DNA of 14,487 bases from Bacteroidales bacterium (GTDB taxonomy: Bacteria > Bacteroidota > Bacteroidia > Bacteroidales > VadinHA17). The position numbers and the translations under genes are program-made. The notes beneath the pieces are model-generated. The model saw nothing but the letters and a program-made list of their open reading frames with translations. It did not search any database and was not told the DNA's origin. This document shows positions 6,916 through 14,487 of the stretch, one piece after another. Position 1 is the first letter of the stretch. Every line of letters begins with the position of its first letter. Where the stretch lies: the NCBI GenBank assembly GCA_027451265.1, contig DAIDJT010000030.1:1-14487 (forward strand), in the 5' to 3' direction.

Positions 6916-8448
6916 ATGGATACATTAATCATTACCGGATCAGGACTTACAGTCAATGACGTTGTGAATGTTGCCCGCCACGGGCAGAAGGTGGAGCTTC
7001 ACCCCGATGCGCGCAAGAGGATTCTTGAATGCCGCGCCATGCTTGAGAAAAAGATCGTGGCCCACGAGATTATGTACGGAGTGAATACCGGCATCGGAGA
7101 ATTCTCCGAGATGGTACTCAATGATGACCAGATCAAGGATTTCCAGAAATATCTTGTTTATAACCACGCTGCAGGTATCGGTGATCCTGCATCCGCTGAA
7201 ATCGTCCGCGGTGCAATGCTCGGTCGTATAAACGTGCATGCCCACGGCAACTCAGGCTGCCGCCTGGAAATCACTGAGGCTTATGTTGAGATGCTCAATA
7301 AGGGAGTGACACCCTATGCATGCCAGAAAGGTTCGGTAGGCGCCTGCGGCGACCTGGCTCCCATGTCACAGATAGCCCTGCTGCTGATGGGCGAAGGCAA
7401 GGCTTACTACAAGGGCGAATTGCTTCCAGGCGCCGAGGCCATGAAGAGAGCCGGCATCACTGTACCCGGACTGCAGGCACGCGACGGGCTGGCAGCCATC
7501 AATGGCTCTAACATGCTGACCGCGATGAGCGCCATCTGGCTTGTTGACGCAAATAACTGGCTCAAGCAGGCTGAGATAGCCGCTGCAATGTCGCTCGAGG
7601 CCCTAAAGGCCAACATGAAACCGTATGCTCCCCTGCTGCACGAGGCCCGTGGCTTCAAAGGTGCCATCCGCAGCGCCAACGCCATAAACAAATGCGTTTC
7701 CGGCGGTGACCTCAAGGAAGGACGGGTAAAATCAAAGGTACAGGATGCATATTCCATGAGATCAACCCCGCAGGTCATAGGTGCGGCACATGATATGCTC
7801 ACATATGCCCGCAGCCAGGTAGAGATTGAACTGAACGGTGTGGGTGACAACCCGATATTCTTCCCGGAGAAAAACCTGCAGCTCTCAGGCGCCAACTTCC
7901 AGGGTTCGCCGGTGGCCGTACCGATGGATATGGCAGGCGCATGCGTTACAATGGTTTCTGTCATGTCAGAACGGAGGATGAACCGCCTCAACAACCCGGC
8001 TCTCAGTGTTGGCCTTCCTGACTTCCTCACCAAGGGCGCAGGCATGTTCTCAGGGCTGATGCTCAGCCAGTACACAGCTGACATGCTCATCGTTGAACAG
8101 CGCATTCTCTCAATGCCGGCTTCCATCCAGTCAATACCCGCTGCCGCTGACCAGGAAGATTTCGTCTCAATGGGTATGAATACCGCCATAAAGAACAACC
8201 AGATACTCGACAATGCTTACGGAATTCTCGGTATAGAGTACATGGCAGCAGCACAGGCACTTGATTTCAGGAAGAGCGAGTACAGCTTCGGCACCGGCGT
8301 GCAGAAAGCAAAGGATGTGATCCGCAAACATGTGGAGTTCCTCGATATTGACCGTCCGCTCTATGCCGACCATACAACCATGAAGGAGCTCGTGAAATCA
8401 TGCGAGATCCTGAATGAGGTGGAGAAGACAGTTGGCAGTCTGGAATAG
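6916..8448 (+). CDS. hutH: Histidine ammonia-lyase-like aromatic amino acid lyase with a Cys MIO triad
   Basis: The 510-residue length and overall sequence match the MIO-dependent histidine ammonia-lyase family, which converts histidine to urocanate and ammonia in the cytoplasm. The residues used by Pseudomonas putida HutH are present at matching places: Tyr54 in YGVNTG, His84 in NHAAG, Asn196 in INGSN, Gln276, Tyr279 and Arg282 in QDAYSMR, Phe328 in GANF and Glu414 in DQEDFVSM. His84 and Glu414 favour histidine over tyrosine or phenylalanine. The cofactor-forming triad, normally Ala-Ser-Gly, reads Ala143-Cys144-Gly145 (GSVGACGDLAP); the codon at 7345-7347 is TGC. Mutational work on P. putida HutH found that Cys can replace this Ser, so activity is plausible. 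No other hut genes are adjacent, so use in histidine degradation is not confirmed by context. A different aromatic substrate cannot be excluded. Confidence 0.88.
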   Translation: MDTLIITGSGLTVNDVVNVARHGQKVELHPDARKRILECRAMLEKKIVAHEIMYGVNTGIGEFSEMVLNDDQIKDFQKYLVYNHAAGIGDPASAEIVRGAMLGRINVHAHGNSGCRLEITEAYVEMLNKGVTPYACQKGSVGACGDLAPMSQIALLLMGEGKAYYKGELLPGAEAMKRAGITVPGLQARDGLAAINGSNMLTAMSAIWLVDANNWLKQAEIAAAMSLEALKANMKPYAPLLHEARGFKGAIRSANAINKCVSGGDLKEGRVKSKVQDAYSMRSTPQVIGAAHDMLTYARSQVEIELNGVGDNPIFFPEKNLQLSGANFQGSPVAVPMDMAGACVTMVSVMSERRMNRLNNPALSVGLPDFLTKGAGMFSGLMLSQYTADMLIVEQRILSMPASIQSIPAAADQEDFVSMGMNTAIKNNQILDNAYGILGIEYMAAAQALDFRKSEYSFGTGVQKAKDVIRKHVEFLDIDRPLYADHTTMKELVKSCEILNEVEKTVGSLE

Positions 8449-8460
8449 GCTGTGCTAAAA

Positions 8461-8488
8461 GGCAGCAGGCAATAGGCAATAGGCAAAA
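8461..8488. repeat. Four tandem heptamers of the GGCAATA type
   Basis: Four seven-base units follow one another: GGCAGCA, GGCAATA, GGCAATA, GGCAAAA. They begin 12 bases after the stop of the ammonia-lyase. Related, less regular GGCAGT and GGAATAGG pieces occur just before, overlapping the end of that gene. Strings of near-identical GGCAATA/GGCAGTA heptamers are found between genes in many Bacteroidota genomes; I know of no settled function. They are non-coding here. Confidence 0.75.
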
Positions 8489-8503
8489 GTGGGGTACCCT
8501 GCA

Positions 8504-8527
8504 GGGGTTATTGTATTGTATATCCCC
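8504..8527 (+). terminator. Weak candidate terminator after the ammonia-lyase gene
   Basis: GGGG (8504-8507) can pair with CCCC (8524-8527), with a few A-T pairs inside the arm, and TTTC and a further T-rich stretch follow. The stem is short and has a mismatch, so this is only a suggestion for where the lyase transcript may end before the promoter of the next gene. Confidence 0.25.
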
Positions 8528-8549
8528 TTTCAACTTCTTTGGAGCAATA

Positions 8550-8579
8550 TTTGTTTATTATCACGGTTGTATACCTTAG
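8550..8579 (+). promoter_or_regulatory. Candidate Bacteroidota-type promoter for the TPR-like lipoprotein gene
   Basis: TTTG (8550-8553) is followed by 18 bases and TACCTTAG (8572-8579), which differs from TAnnTTTG at one specified position. Spacing is one base shorter than the common 19. Transcription would begin about 12 bases before the ATG at 8599. Confidence 0.35.
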
Positions 8580-8598
8580 GATATAAACACAGCCCCTC

Positions 8599-9633
8599 AT
8601 GAAGAAGTACCTTATTCTGCCATTGTTAACCGCAGCCCTCGCGTCATGCGCAACGCAGGAGTTATATCTTAACGTCACGCAGCCCGCACCGGTGACAATA
8701 GCACCGGAAATAAAAACTGTCGGGATCATTGACCGCTCCACTCCCACCGACCAGACCAGGTCACTTGACAACCTCGACAAGCTGCTCTCACTTGAAGGAG
8801 CAGATCTTGATTCAATCGGAACACTCGAGGCAATCAGGGGGGTCACCGAAGAGCTAACCGCCAACGACCGTTTCAATGAGGTCAGATTGCTCAGCGGCAT
8901 GCAGTTTAAAACCAGCAGCCTCGGGGGAATGCCGGCACCGCTTACCTGGGAACAGGTAGAGGGAATCTGCAACGAGAGCGGCACACAGGCTCTCTTCTCA
9001 CTTGAACTGTATGACACTGACACAAGGGTAAACTACGCCACCGAGCCGACAAAGATCAAGACTCCCCTGGGCGAAATCCCGGCACTGCTCCATAAAGCTT
9101 CAATGGAGACCCTGGTGAAAACAGGATGGCGGATATATTCCCCGTCTGACCGCTCCATACTCGATGAATACATAGTTGCAGAATCTGTTGTCTTCGGCGG
9201 CCAGGGAGTCAACCCCGTTGCCGCAGTGGCCGGGATGGTCAACCGTAAGCAGGCAGTAAAGGAAGTGAGCCGCAAGGCAGGCAACATTTATGCCATCCGC
9301 CTGATACCCTACAGGCTCAGGGTCACAAGAGACTATTTCGTCAAGGGTACTGACAACTTCAAGATTGCCAAAAGGCGGGCCCAGATGGGAAAATGGGATG
9401 ATGCAGCTGAACTGTGGCAGATTGAGACCACAAACCCGAAAATGAAGGTAGCCGGCAGAGCCCATTATAATATGGCCATTATCAGCGAGATAAACGGCGA
9501 TCTTGATGCTGCAACGGCATGGGCTCAGAAATCATACTCAGATTACCGCAACAAGCTTGGTCTGCGCTACGCCAGGATCCTGGAAAACAGGAAATACAAC
9601 GAAGAAGTTCTGAAATACCAGGAACAGAGGTAA
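8599..9633 (+). CDS. Lipoprotein with C-terminal TPR-like repeats (resembles DUF6340)
   Basis: The 344-residue protein starts with a lipoprotein signal, MKKYLILPLLTAALASC, with the lipidated Cys at residue 17. The middle part has an alpha/beta character (for example TVGIIDRSTPTDQTR and NESGTQALFSLELYD). It resembles Bacteroidota lipoproteins grouped as DUF6340, a name I give from memory of the pattern rather than from a search. From about residue 255 there are helical repeats typical of TPR: AQMGKWDDAAELWQ, then HYNMAIISEINGDLDAATAWAQKSY. These suggest a protein-binding scaffold on the periplasmic face of a membrane. No catalytic motif was seen. The GH92 gene follows 57 bases later on the same strand, so shared transcription is possible, but a functional link is not shown. 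Confidence 0.85.
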   Translation: MKKYLILPLLTAALASCATQELYLNVTQPAPVTIAPEIKTVGIIDRSTPTDQTRSLDNLDKLLSLEGADLDSIGTLEAIRGVTEELTANDRFNEVRLLSGMQFKTSSLGGMPAPLTWEQVEGICNESGTQALFSLELYDTDTRVNYATEPTKIKTPLGEIPALLHKASMETLVKTGWRIYSPSDRSILDEYIVAESVVFGGQGVNPVAAVAGMVNRKQAVKEVSRKAGNIYAIRLIPYRLRVTRDYFVKGTDNFKIAKRRAQMGKWDDAAELWQIETTNPKMKVAGRAHYNMAIISEINGDLDAATAWAQKSYSDYRNKLGLRYARILENRKYNEEVLKYQEQR

Positions 9634-9690
9634 AGAATACCTTTTCCCCTTCGTTCATCCCAGAGAATTGCAGTCATTATTTCTAACTTT

Positions 9691-12114
9691 ATGGCTGCAA
9701 CTACTGATATTATGACACGCACTCTCGTTACCTCACTTATCATGGGCCTGACAACTCTCATTTCCACAGGGCAGGATAAGGACCTGCTGAAATATGTCAA
9801 CCCCTTCATCGGTACAGACAGGATGGGCCATACCTACCCGGGAGCCACCGTTCCCTTCGGGATGGTGCAGCTCTCGCCGGATACTGACACTCTGCCCTAT
9901 GAGGTTGACGGACGGTACAACGGGGATGTATATAAATACTGTGCCGGATACCAGTATGCTGACCGGACCATCGTCGGATTCTCCCATACGCATTTCAGCG
10001 GAACGGGTCATTCTGACCTGGGTGACATTCTTCTGATGCCAACCACCGGGCCGCTGCAGATGAATCCGGGCACGGCTGATGCCCCGGAAAATGGATACCG
10101 TTCACGCTTTTCGCACAGTGCCGAAAAGGCTTCGCCAGGGTATTATTCCGTACTGCTGGAGGATAATGACATCCTTGCAGAGCTTACGGCAACCGTTCGC
10201 ACCGGAGTGCACCGCTATACTTTCAACAAGGGCGGCGATGCACATGTCATCCTTGACATGGTCCATGGTATATATAATGACGCCGGCAAGAACGTATGGA
10301 CTTTCATCCGTGTTGAAAATGACACGCTTGTGACCGGTTTCAGGCAGACCAGCGGCTGGGCACGTACAAGATCGCTCTTCTTTGCCATTGCCTTCTCAAA
10401 GCCGATAGAGTCATACGGCTTCCGCGACGACTCTCCGGCAAGAGTCTACCGTGGCTTCTGGCGCAGGTTTGACCAGGGCAACAATTTCCCTGAGGCGGCC
10501 GGCCGCAATATCAGGGGTCATTTTGACTTCACTGCCAAACCTGGTGAACAGCTCATTGTAAGGGTCGCAATATCTCCGGTCAGCACGGCCGGGGCCCTCG
10601 CTAACCTGGTGGCCGAAGCACCGCAGGCAGACTTTGACGCAGTGATGGAACGTGCTGAGGAAATGTGGAGGGCCGAGCTTCAGAAGATTAAAGTTACCAT
10701 GATGGACGAAAGCCGGATGACAAGCTTTTATACCTCACTCTACCACACATTTCTCTCTCCCACAGTATATATGGATGCCGACGGCAGCTACAGGGGCCTC
10801 GACCAGAATATCCACCGGGCAGACGGATTCACCAATTATACAACCTTCTCACTTTGGGACACATACCGGGCTCTTCATCCTCTCTTTACCATCGTGCAGC
10901 AGCAGCGAACCGCCGACATGATCAACTCCATGCTGGCTCACTATGACCAGAGCGTCCATCATATGCTTCCGGTCTGGTCACACCATGCGAACGAAAACTG
11001 GTGCATGATCGGATACCACGCCGTACCTGTCATTGCCGATGCCATAGTCAAAAAGATCGCCGGTTTTGACTATGCAAGGGCTGCGGAGGCATGCATAACA
11101 TCCGCCCGCAACGGATGGTATGACGGCCTCGATGATTACATGAAACTTGGCTATGTTCCTGATGAGCGGACAGGATCATCAGTATCCGTTACGCTTGAAT
11201 ATGCTTATGACGACTGGTGCATCGCACAGGCTGTCAGCAAATTGCCGGACTACACGCCGGCGGCACTGCATGAACCGGCAAGTGACGGTGCATCAGGGGA
11301 ACGGCTTTCCCGGCCTTCCGTAGCGGACAATTCCGGGAAAACACTTAACCGCTCTGACAGTAATCTGTATAATAGTCCTTATGACGAATTTTTCAACCGG
11401 TCACGTAATTTCCTGAATGTCTGGGACCCGTCAAAAGGCTTCATGCGACCCCGGAAGAGAGACGGAATCTTCAGGGAAAACTTCGATGTGCTGAGCACCC
11501 ACGGCCAGGGTTTCATTGAAGGAAATGCATGGAATTACAGCCTTTACGTGCCGCAAGATCCTGCTGAGCTGATCAGGCTGCATGGCGGCAGCAAGAGATT
11601 CACGCAGCACCTTGACTCCCTCTTCACAATGTATCTCCCTGACAGCTTCTTCGCAGAAACCGAGGATATTACCCGCGAAGGCATTATAGGCAATTATGTC
11701 CACGGGAATGAACCCTCGCACCATGTGCCTTATCTCTACAATTACGCCGGCGCCCCGCGAAAGACCCAGTACTGGGTGAGACATATCATGGACACCAAAT
11801 ACCTTCCGGCTCCTGACGGTCTGAGCGGTAACGACGATTGCGGGCAGATGAGCGCGTGGTATGTATTCAGCGCCATGGGTTTTTACCCTGTGGCACCCGG
11901 GTCAGACAGGTATGACCTGGGCAGTCCGCTGGTTAAAGAGGCTACCATAACCCTTGAGAACGGGAAAACATTTAAGGTGACTGCGTTGAACCAGGGGCCG
12001 CAAAACATTTATGTCAGAAAAACCGAACTCAACGGAAAGAAGCTTGACCGGCCCTGGATCACTCATGATGAGATAATGCAGGGCGGCAGCCTTGTGTTTT
12101 ACATGGGCAGGTAG
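9691..12114 (+). CDS. GH92 family alpha-mannosidase, exported
   Basis: An 807-residue GH92 enzyme, a family of calcium-dependent exo-alpha-mannosidases that trim N-glycans and yeast mannan. The N-terminal beta-sandwich domain begins KYVNPFIGTD...HTYPGATVPFGMVQLSPDT. The (alpha/alpha)6 catalytic domain shows IEGNAW with Glu610, the candidate acid, HGNEPSHH (671-678), and SGNDDCGQMSAW (712-723), whose Asp pair matches the catalytic and calcium-site region of family structures. Residues 8-28 (MTRTLVTSLIMGLTTLISTG) form a signal peptide without a lipobox, pointing to the periplasm. That would also fit a start at the ATG at 9712, which is a real alternative to 9691. A low-complexity segment of about 42 residues (522-563) interrupts a region usually continuous in the family. 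No SusC/SusD genes are nearby. Linkage preference (1,2, 1,3 or other) cannot be told by eye. Confidence 0.94.
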   Translation: MAATTDIMTRTLVTSLIMGLTTLISTGQDKDLLKYVNPFIGTDRMGHTYPGATVPFGMVQLSPDTDTLPYEVDGRYNGDVYKYCAGYQYADRTIVGFSHTHFSGTGHSDLGDILLMPTTGPLQMNPGTADAPENGYRSRFSHSAEKASPGYYSVLLEDNDILAELTATVRTGVHRYTFNKGGDAHVILDMVHGIYNDAGKNVWTFIRVENDTLVTGFRQTSGWARTRSLFFAIAFSKPIESYGFRDDSPARVYRGFWRRFDQGNNFPEAAGRNIRGHFDFTAKPGEQLIVRVAISPVSTAGALANLVAEAPQADFDAVMERAEEMWRAELQKIKVTMMDESRMTSFYTSLYHTFLSPTVYMDADGSYRGLDQNIHRADGFTNYTTFSLWDTYRALHPLFTIVQQQRTADMINSMLAHYDQSVHHMLPVWSHHANENWCMIGYHAVPVIADAIVKKIAGFDYARAAEACITSARNGWYDGLDDYMKLGYVPDERTGSSVSVTLEYAYDDWCIAQAVSKLPDYTPAALHEPASDGASGERLSRPSVADNSGKTLNRSDSNLYNSPYDEFFNRSRNFLNVWDPSKGFMRPRKRDGIFRENFDVLSTHGQGFIEGNAWNYSLYVPQDPAELIRLHGGSKRFTQHLDSLFTMYLPDSFFAETEDITREGIIGNYVHGNEPSHHVPYLYNYAGAPRKTQYWVRHIMDTKYLPAPDGLSGNDDCGQMSAWYVFSAMGFYPVAPGSDRYDLGSPLVKEATITLENGKTFKVTALNQGPQNIYVRKTELNGKKLDRPWITHDEIMQGGSLVFYMGR

Positions 12115-12249
12115 TGCGTCACGGTCCTGGGAGACGGCAAAAGTGCCATTCAGGGAATCGCCGTGTGTGAATATGACCCCGGGCAGGCTATGAGTGCTTA
12201 ACGCCTCGCGGAGATTGTCCGGGAAGATTGTTCCCTGCTGCCATCCTGC
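12115..12249. other. Convergent intergenic region after GH92
   Basis: This 135-base stretch separates the two convergent glycosidase genes. It contains a small perfect hairpin (GGGAA 12221-12225, TTCCC 12231-12235) without a T-run, so it is a poor terminator. The GH92 frame stays open for 28 codons after its TAG, up to a TAA at 12199-12201, but the GH92 protein already ends where family members end. The extra codons are therefore probably chance. Confidence 0.4.
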
Positions 12250-14481
12250 CTATTTCTTCAGCACTGGTTTGATCCAGTCAGCAGGCAACCCTCCGAATCG
12301 TGATTCACCATCGCCGCTCTCAACTGCCAGTTCCAGCTCCTTAACTCCTGCCACGGGAACGTCAAAACCAGCCGTCGGGTCATCAGGTCCCATTGCGGCG
12401 CTGCGCCACAGCTCCTTTCCGTCACCCATGACCAAGAAGACTACTGTCTGACCGGGCCTCTGCCTGCGGATATTGTCGTCTACTGACACGGCCCCGCTCA
12501 GGCTGGTAAAGACACCCCCCAGGTTATACTTCCTGACCGAGCCCCCTGACATGCCGAAGCTGTCAGGATAACGCTTCCCGTCAATAATGACAGGCCATGA
12601 AAACCATGACACGGGACCGGTCCAGCTTAAATCAGAAAGAGAAACCTCGGCCGGCAGTAACTGTGAGATGGTGAAGGAGACGTCGTATTTCCTGGTATCA
12701 TTCGCATTACGCTGATTGATGGTTCCGTCACTCCAAACGGTGCGGACATCAACGGAATATTCCTTCTGCGGGTCAAGGTTGTTTATTACATAGAATGAAT
12801 TTGGAGTATATCCGAGAAGGTTCCCGTCAAGGTAAACCTGGTACCCGGCATTAAGATAGTACTGTGACCTCCATGATACCCTGACTGCGTTCAGGCCTTC
12901 CGGCTCAACGCTGACGCCATCCGGTTGCCTGACGGTATAGCTGTATGCATAGTCAGGCTCAAAGGTGACGTTCCAGGAGATGTTGCCTGAAACAGGTGCT
13001 GTGAATGATACCTCTGCCCATCCCTGGTGGGAAGTTGCAGATACCTCAAGTTTCTTCTTCCCGGCAACGGCCGCAACACTCTTCACCCTGTAATAACTGC
13101 CCCGGGGATATGCAAAGTGCATTTTATACTCATTGCCGGCAGGCAATGTACTGACGCCGCTGATGACTGTGCCCTGGTCATCTGAATGCAGTTCCCTCAG
13201 ATCCACCCATCCCTGGGTAATGTGCCTGCTGGTACTCACCAGCTGAATCTTCCCGTTGTCGGGAACGAGGGTCACCACGCGTACGCTGGCAGGCATTATC
13301 TCAATAGCGGCACCTGCTTCCCATGCTCCCATATATTCACTGTTCCAGTAATCGAAGACATGAACCGGAGCATCTGTCTCAATGCCAAGTTCCTTCCAGT
13401 TAAGGTTAAGGGTGACCGGTTTTGAAGCATCGAAGTTAAAGAGACCGGCAACATCATACTGACGGCCGAGGTGATTAACCTTCAGATCCCAGATGCGCTT
13501 GCGTTCTCCTGCCGGGAAGAGGTCAAGCGGCCTGATGTCAACGGCCGGATATACCTTGCGCATCATATCCACCCTTTCTGCCGACAGGTCAGTAAGCCTG
13601 TCAGATGACATCAGCGCCTGGCCCGTAAGACCCTGGAGGGTCGCCCACACCCTTGCCTGCTCAACGGTGAGCGGCTGACGCAGCAGCATGACGTCAGGGT
13701 CAGTGTACCATACTATATTGTGCTGCCAGTAACTCTCAAGGGTAGGATCAAGCGCAGTGAAAAAGCCGTCCCAGCCCAGGACGACGTCGCCGCCGGTACG
13801 TGAACCATCCATAATTCCGGCTCCTTCAACCGGAAGACCCCAGCATCCGAGGAGATAACTCTTCTCCCCTATCTCATCCCTGATGATGTCAAGGGTTGAC
13901 CTGTATAGAGAGTCGGCTGCACCGCCCGGCACAGCCATGAATTCGGAATTTTTGGCATATTCTTCAACCACGATCGGCTGTCCGTCAATCTTGAAATAAT
14001 CGTAACCCCAGCCGTGCATTGTGGCAAAGAGGTCATGGAAATATTTTTTGCCTGCTTCCGAGGTGGGATCCAGCAGCCAGTCACCTTCCCATGTTTTTGA
14101 GGGTGAGGTACCGTCAGGCTTAAGGATGAAGACCCCGGGATTGTTTTTAACCATCTCTGCATTTGACTGTCCGTGAGGAGCTATCCAGATACCCGGCACC
14201 AGCCCCTTCGATTTTATATATGAAGCCAGGTCAGCCATCCCGCCGGAGAAATTCGGATCAAACCCTGTCCAGTCACGCGACCCCTTCCTGCCTGCGGCCG
14301 AAAGCGACTGCCAGCCATCATCAATCTGCACATACTTTGCACCGTATGACTTAAGGTTTTCTGCTATCCAGTCGGCGTTAAGCCTTACTTCCTGGTCAGT
14401 GATATGCTGGTAATAGTAGTACCATGTGCATAGTCCTGACGGCGGCAGGGGAAAAATATCCTTGGCTATCGGTTTGTAGAA
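12250..14481 (-). CDS. GH36-like (clan GH-D) glycosidase with FN3-like and NPCBM domains; 5' region interrupted or incomplete
   Basis: The readable frame covers about 743 residues. Numbering from the GTG at 14331, a TIM-barrel domain (from before residue 1 to about 290) has YVQIDDGW at its start, the likely nucleophile Asp116 in YFKIDG, and a second acidic candidate, Asp182 in RTGGDVV. This pattern belongs to alpha-galactosidase/alpha-N-acetylgalactosaminidase relatives. A beta-sandwich (about 290-370), another beta-rich region, an FN3-like domain (about 465-545) and an NPCBM carbohydrate-binding domain (about 558-693, including SVDDNI and VVFLVMGDGKELWRS) follow. Upstream of the GTG the frame still encodes family-like sequence (PPSGLCTWYYYYQHITDQ) back to a TAA at 14482-14484, with no ATG, GTG or TTG in between. 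The GTG lies inside the conserved first barrel strand, so it is unlikely to be the true start. The gene may carry a nonsense or frameshift change, or the end of the sequence may contain an error. Confidence 0.8.
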   Translation of the reverse strand, partial: FYKPIAKDIFPLPPSGLCTWYYYYQHITDQEVRLNADWIAENLKSYGAKYVQIDDGWQSLSAAGRKGSRDWTGFDPNFSGGMADLASYIKSKGLVPGIWIAPHGQSNAEMVKNNPGVFILKPDGTSPSKTWEGDWLLDPTSEAGKKYFHDLFATMHGWGYDYFKIDGQPIVVEEYAKNSEFMAVPGGAADSLYRSTLDIIRDEIGEKSYLLGCWGLPVEGAGIMDGSRTGGDVVLGWDGFFTALDPTLESYWQHNIVWYTDPDVMLLRQPLTVEQARVWATLQGLTGQALMSSDRLTDLSAERVDMMRKVYPAVDIRPLDLFPAGERKRIWDLKVNHLGRQYDVAGLFNFDASKPVTLNLNWKELGIETDAPVHVFDYWNSEYMGAWEAGAAIEIMPASVRVVTLVPDNGKIQLVSTSRHITQGWVDLRELHSDDQGTVISGVSTLPAGNEYKMHFAYPRGSYYRVKSVAAVAGKKKLEVSATSHQGWAEVSFTAPVSGNISWNVTFEPDYAYSYTVRQPDGVSVEPEGLNAVRVSWRSQYYLNAGYQVYLDGNLLGYTPNSFYVINNLDPQKEYSVDVRTVWSDGTINQRNANDTRKYDVSFTISQLLPAEVSLSDLSWTGPVSWFSWPVIIDGKRYPDSFGMSGGSVRKYNLGGVFTSLSGAVSVDDNIRRQRPGQTVVFLVMGDGKELWRSAAMGPDDPTAGFDVPVAGVKELELAVESGDGESRFGGLPADWIKPVLKK

Positions 14482-14487
14482 TTAGAT

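Noticed and set aside
7407..8213. 268-codon open frame on the - strand inside the ammonia-lyase gene
   Set aside because: It lies fully antisense to a well-supported enzyme gene, and its Ser/Arg/Ala-rich translation has no recognisable domain; it mirrors the codon bias of the real gene.
8267..8533. 88-codon - strand frame over the end of the ammonia-lyase, with a CLLPIACCLLA stretch
   Set aside because: The hydrophobic-looking stretch is the translation of the GGCAATA heptamer repeats read backwards, a known source of false ORFs.
9668..9691. TTG and TAACTTTA just before the GH92 start as a promoter
   Set aside because: The gap between the two boxes is only 13 bases, against the usual 19, and the -7 box would overlap the ATG at 9691.
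12115..12201. Readthrough extension of 28 codons after the GH92 stop
   Set aside because: The annotated protein already ends like other GH92 enzymes, and a frame of this length open by chance is unremarkable.
9691..14487. GH92 and GH36-like genes as a polysaccharide utilisation locus
   Set aside because: The genes are convergent rather than co-directional, and no SusC/SusD pair, sensor or transporter is in the window; at most this is the edge of such a locus.

Overview
The window (about 14.5 kb, roughly 50% GC) looks like the chromosome of an anaerobic or facultatively anaerobic member of the Bacteroidota. The evidence is lipoprotein signals with Bacteroidota-style lipoboxes, a GH92 mannosidase and a GH36-like enzyme with an NPCBM domain, a promoter matching the TTG-N19-TAnnTTTG type of that phylum, weak Shine-Dalgarno sites, a GGCAATA-type heptamer repeat between genes, and an [FeFe]-hydrogenase maturation gene. 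No plasmid, phage, transposase, tRNA, rRNA or CRISPR feature was seen. The genus cannot be read from the sequence.

Layout. (1) 1-1941, + strand: the C-terminal half of an aspartase/fumarase-family lyase, followed with no gap (TAA directly before ATG) by the hydrogenase maturation GTPase gene hydF. The 3' end of hydF is duplicated just downstream, beside a hairpin. (2) 2051-6607, - strand: a pentaheme c-type cytochrome, then 23 bases later an outer-membrane barrel-like protein with a single N-terminal CxxCH heme motif. After a hairpin terminator comes a separate S9-family lipoprotein peptidase. (3) 6916-8448, + strand: a histidine ammonia-lyase-like enzyme, with a good promoter about 170 bases upstream. 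(4) 8599-12114, + strand: a TPR-type lipoprotein and a secreted GH92 alpha-mannosidase. (5) 12250 to near the right edge, - strand, convergent with GH92: a GH36-like glycosidase with C-terminal FN3-like and NPCBM modules, whose frame is closed by a stop just inside the window edge.

How the genes fit together. The lyase-hydF pair belongs to assembly of the H-cluster of [FeFe]-hydrogenase. The cytochrome and heme-barrel pair could move electrons across the periplasm and outer membrane. The peptidase and the glycosidases fit a life of degrading protein and glycans outside the cytoplasm. No SusC/SusD pair, regulator or transporter is in the window, so the glycosidases are not part of a visible complete PUL.

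The main points for a second look are the Ala-Cys-Gly triad in place of Ala-Ser-Gly at the MIO cofactor site of the ammonia-lyase, the cytochrome/heme-barrel pair, and the interrupted 5' region of the GH36-like gene.
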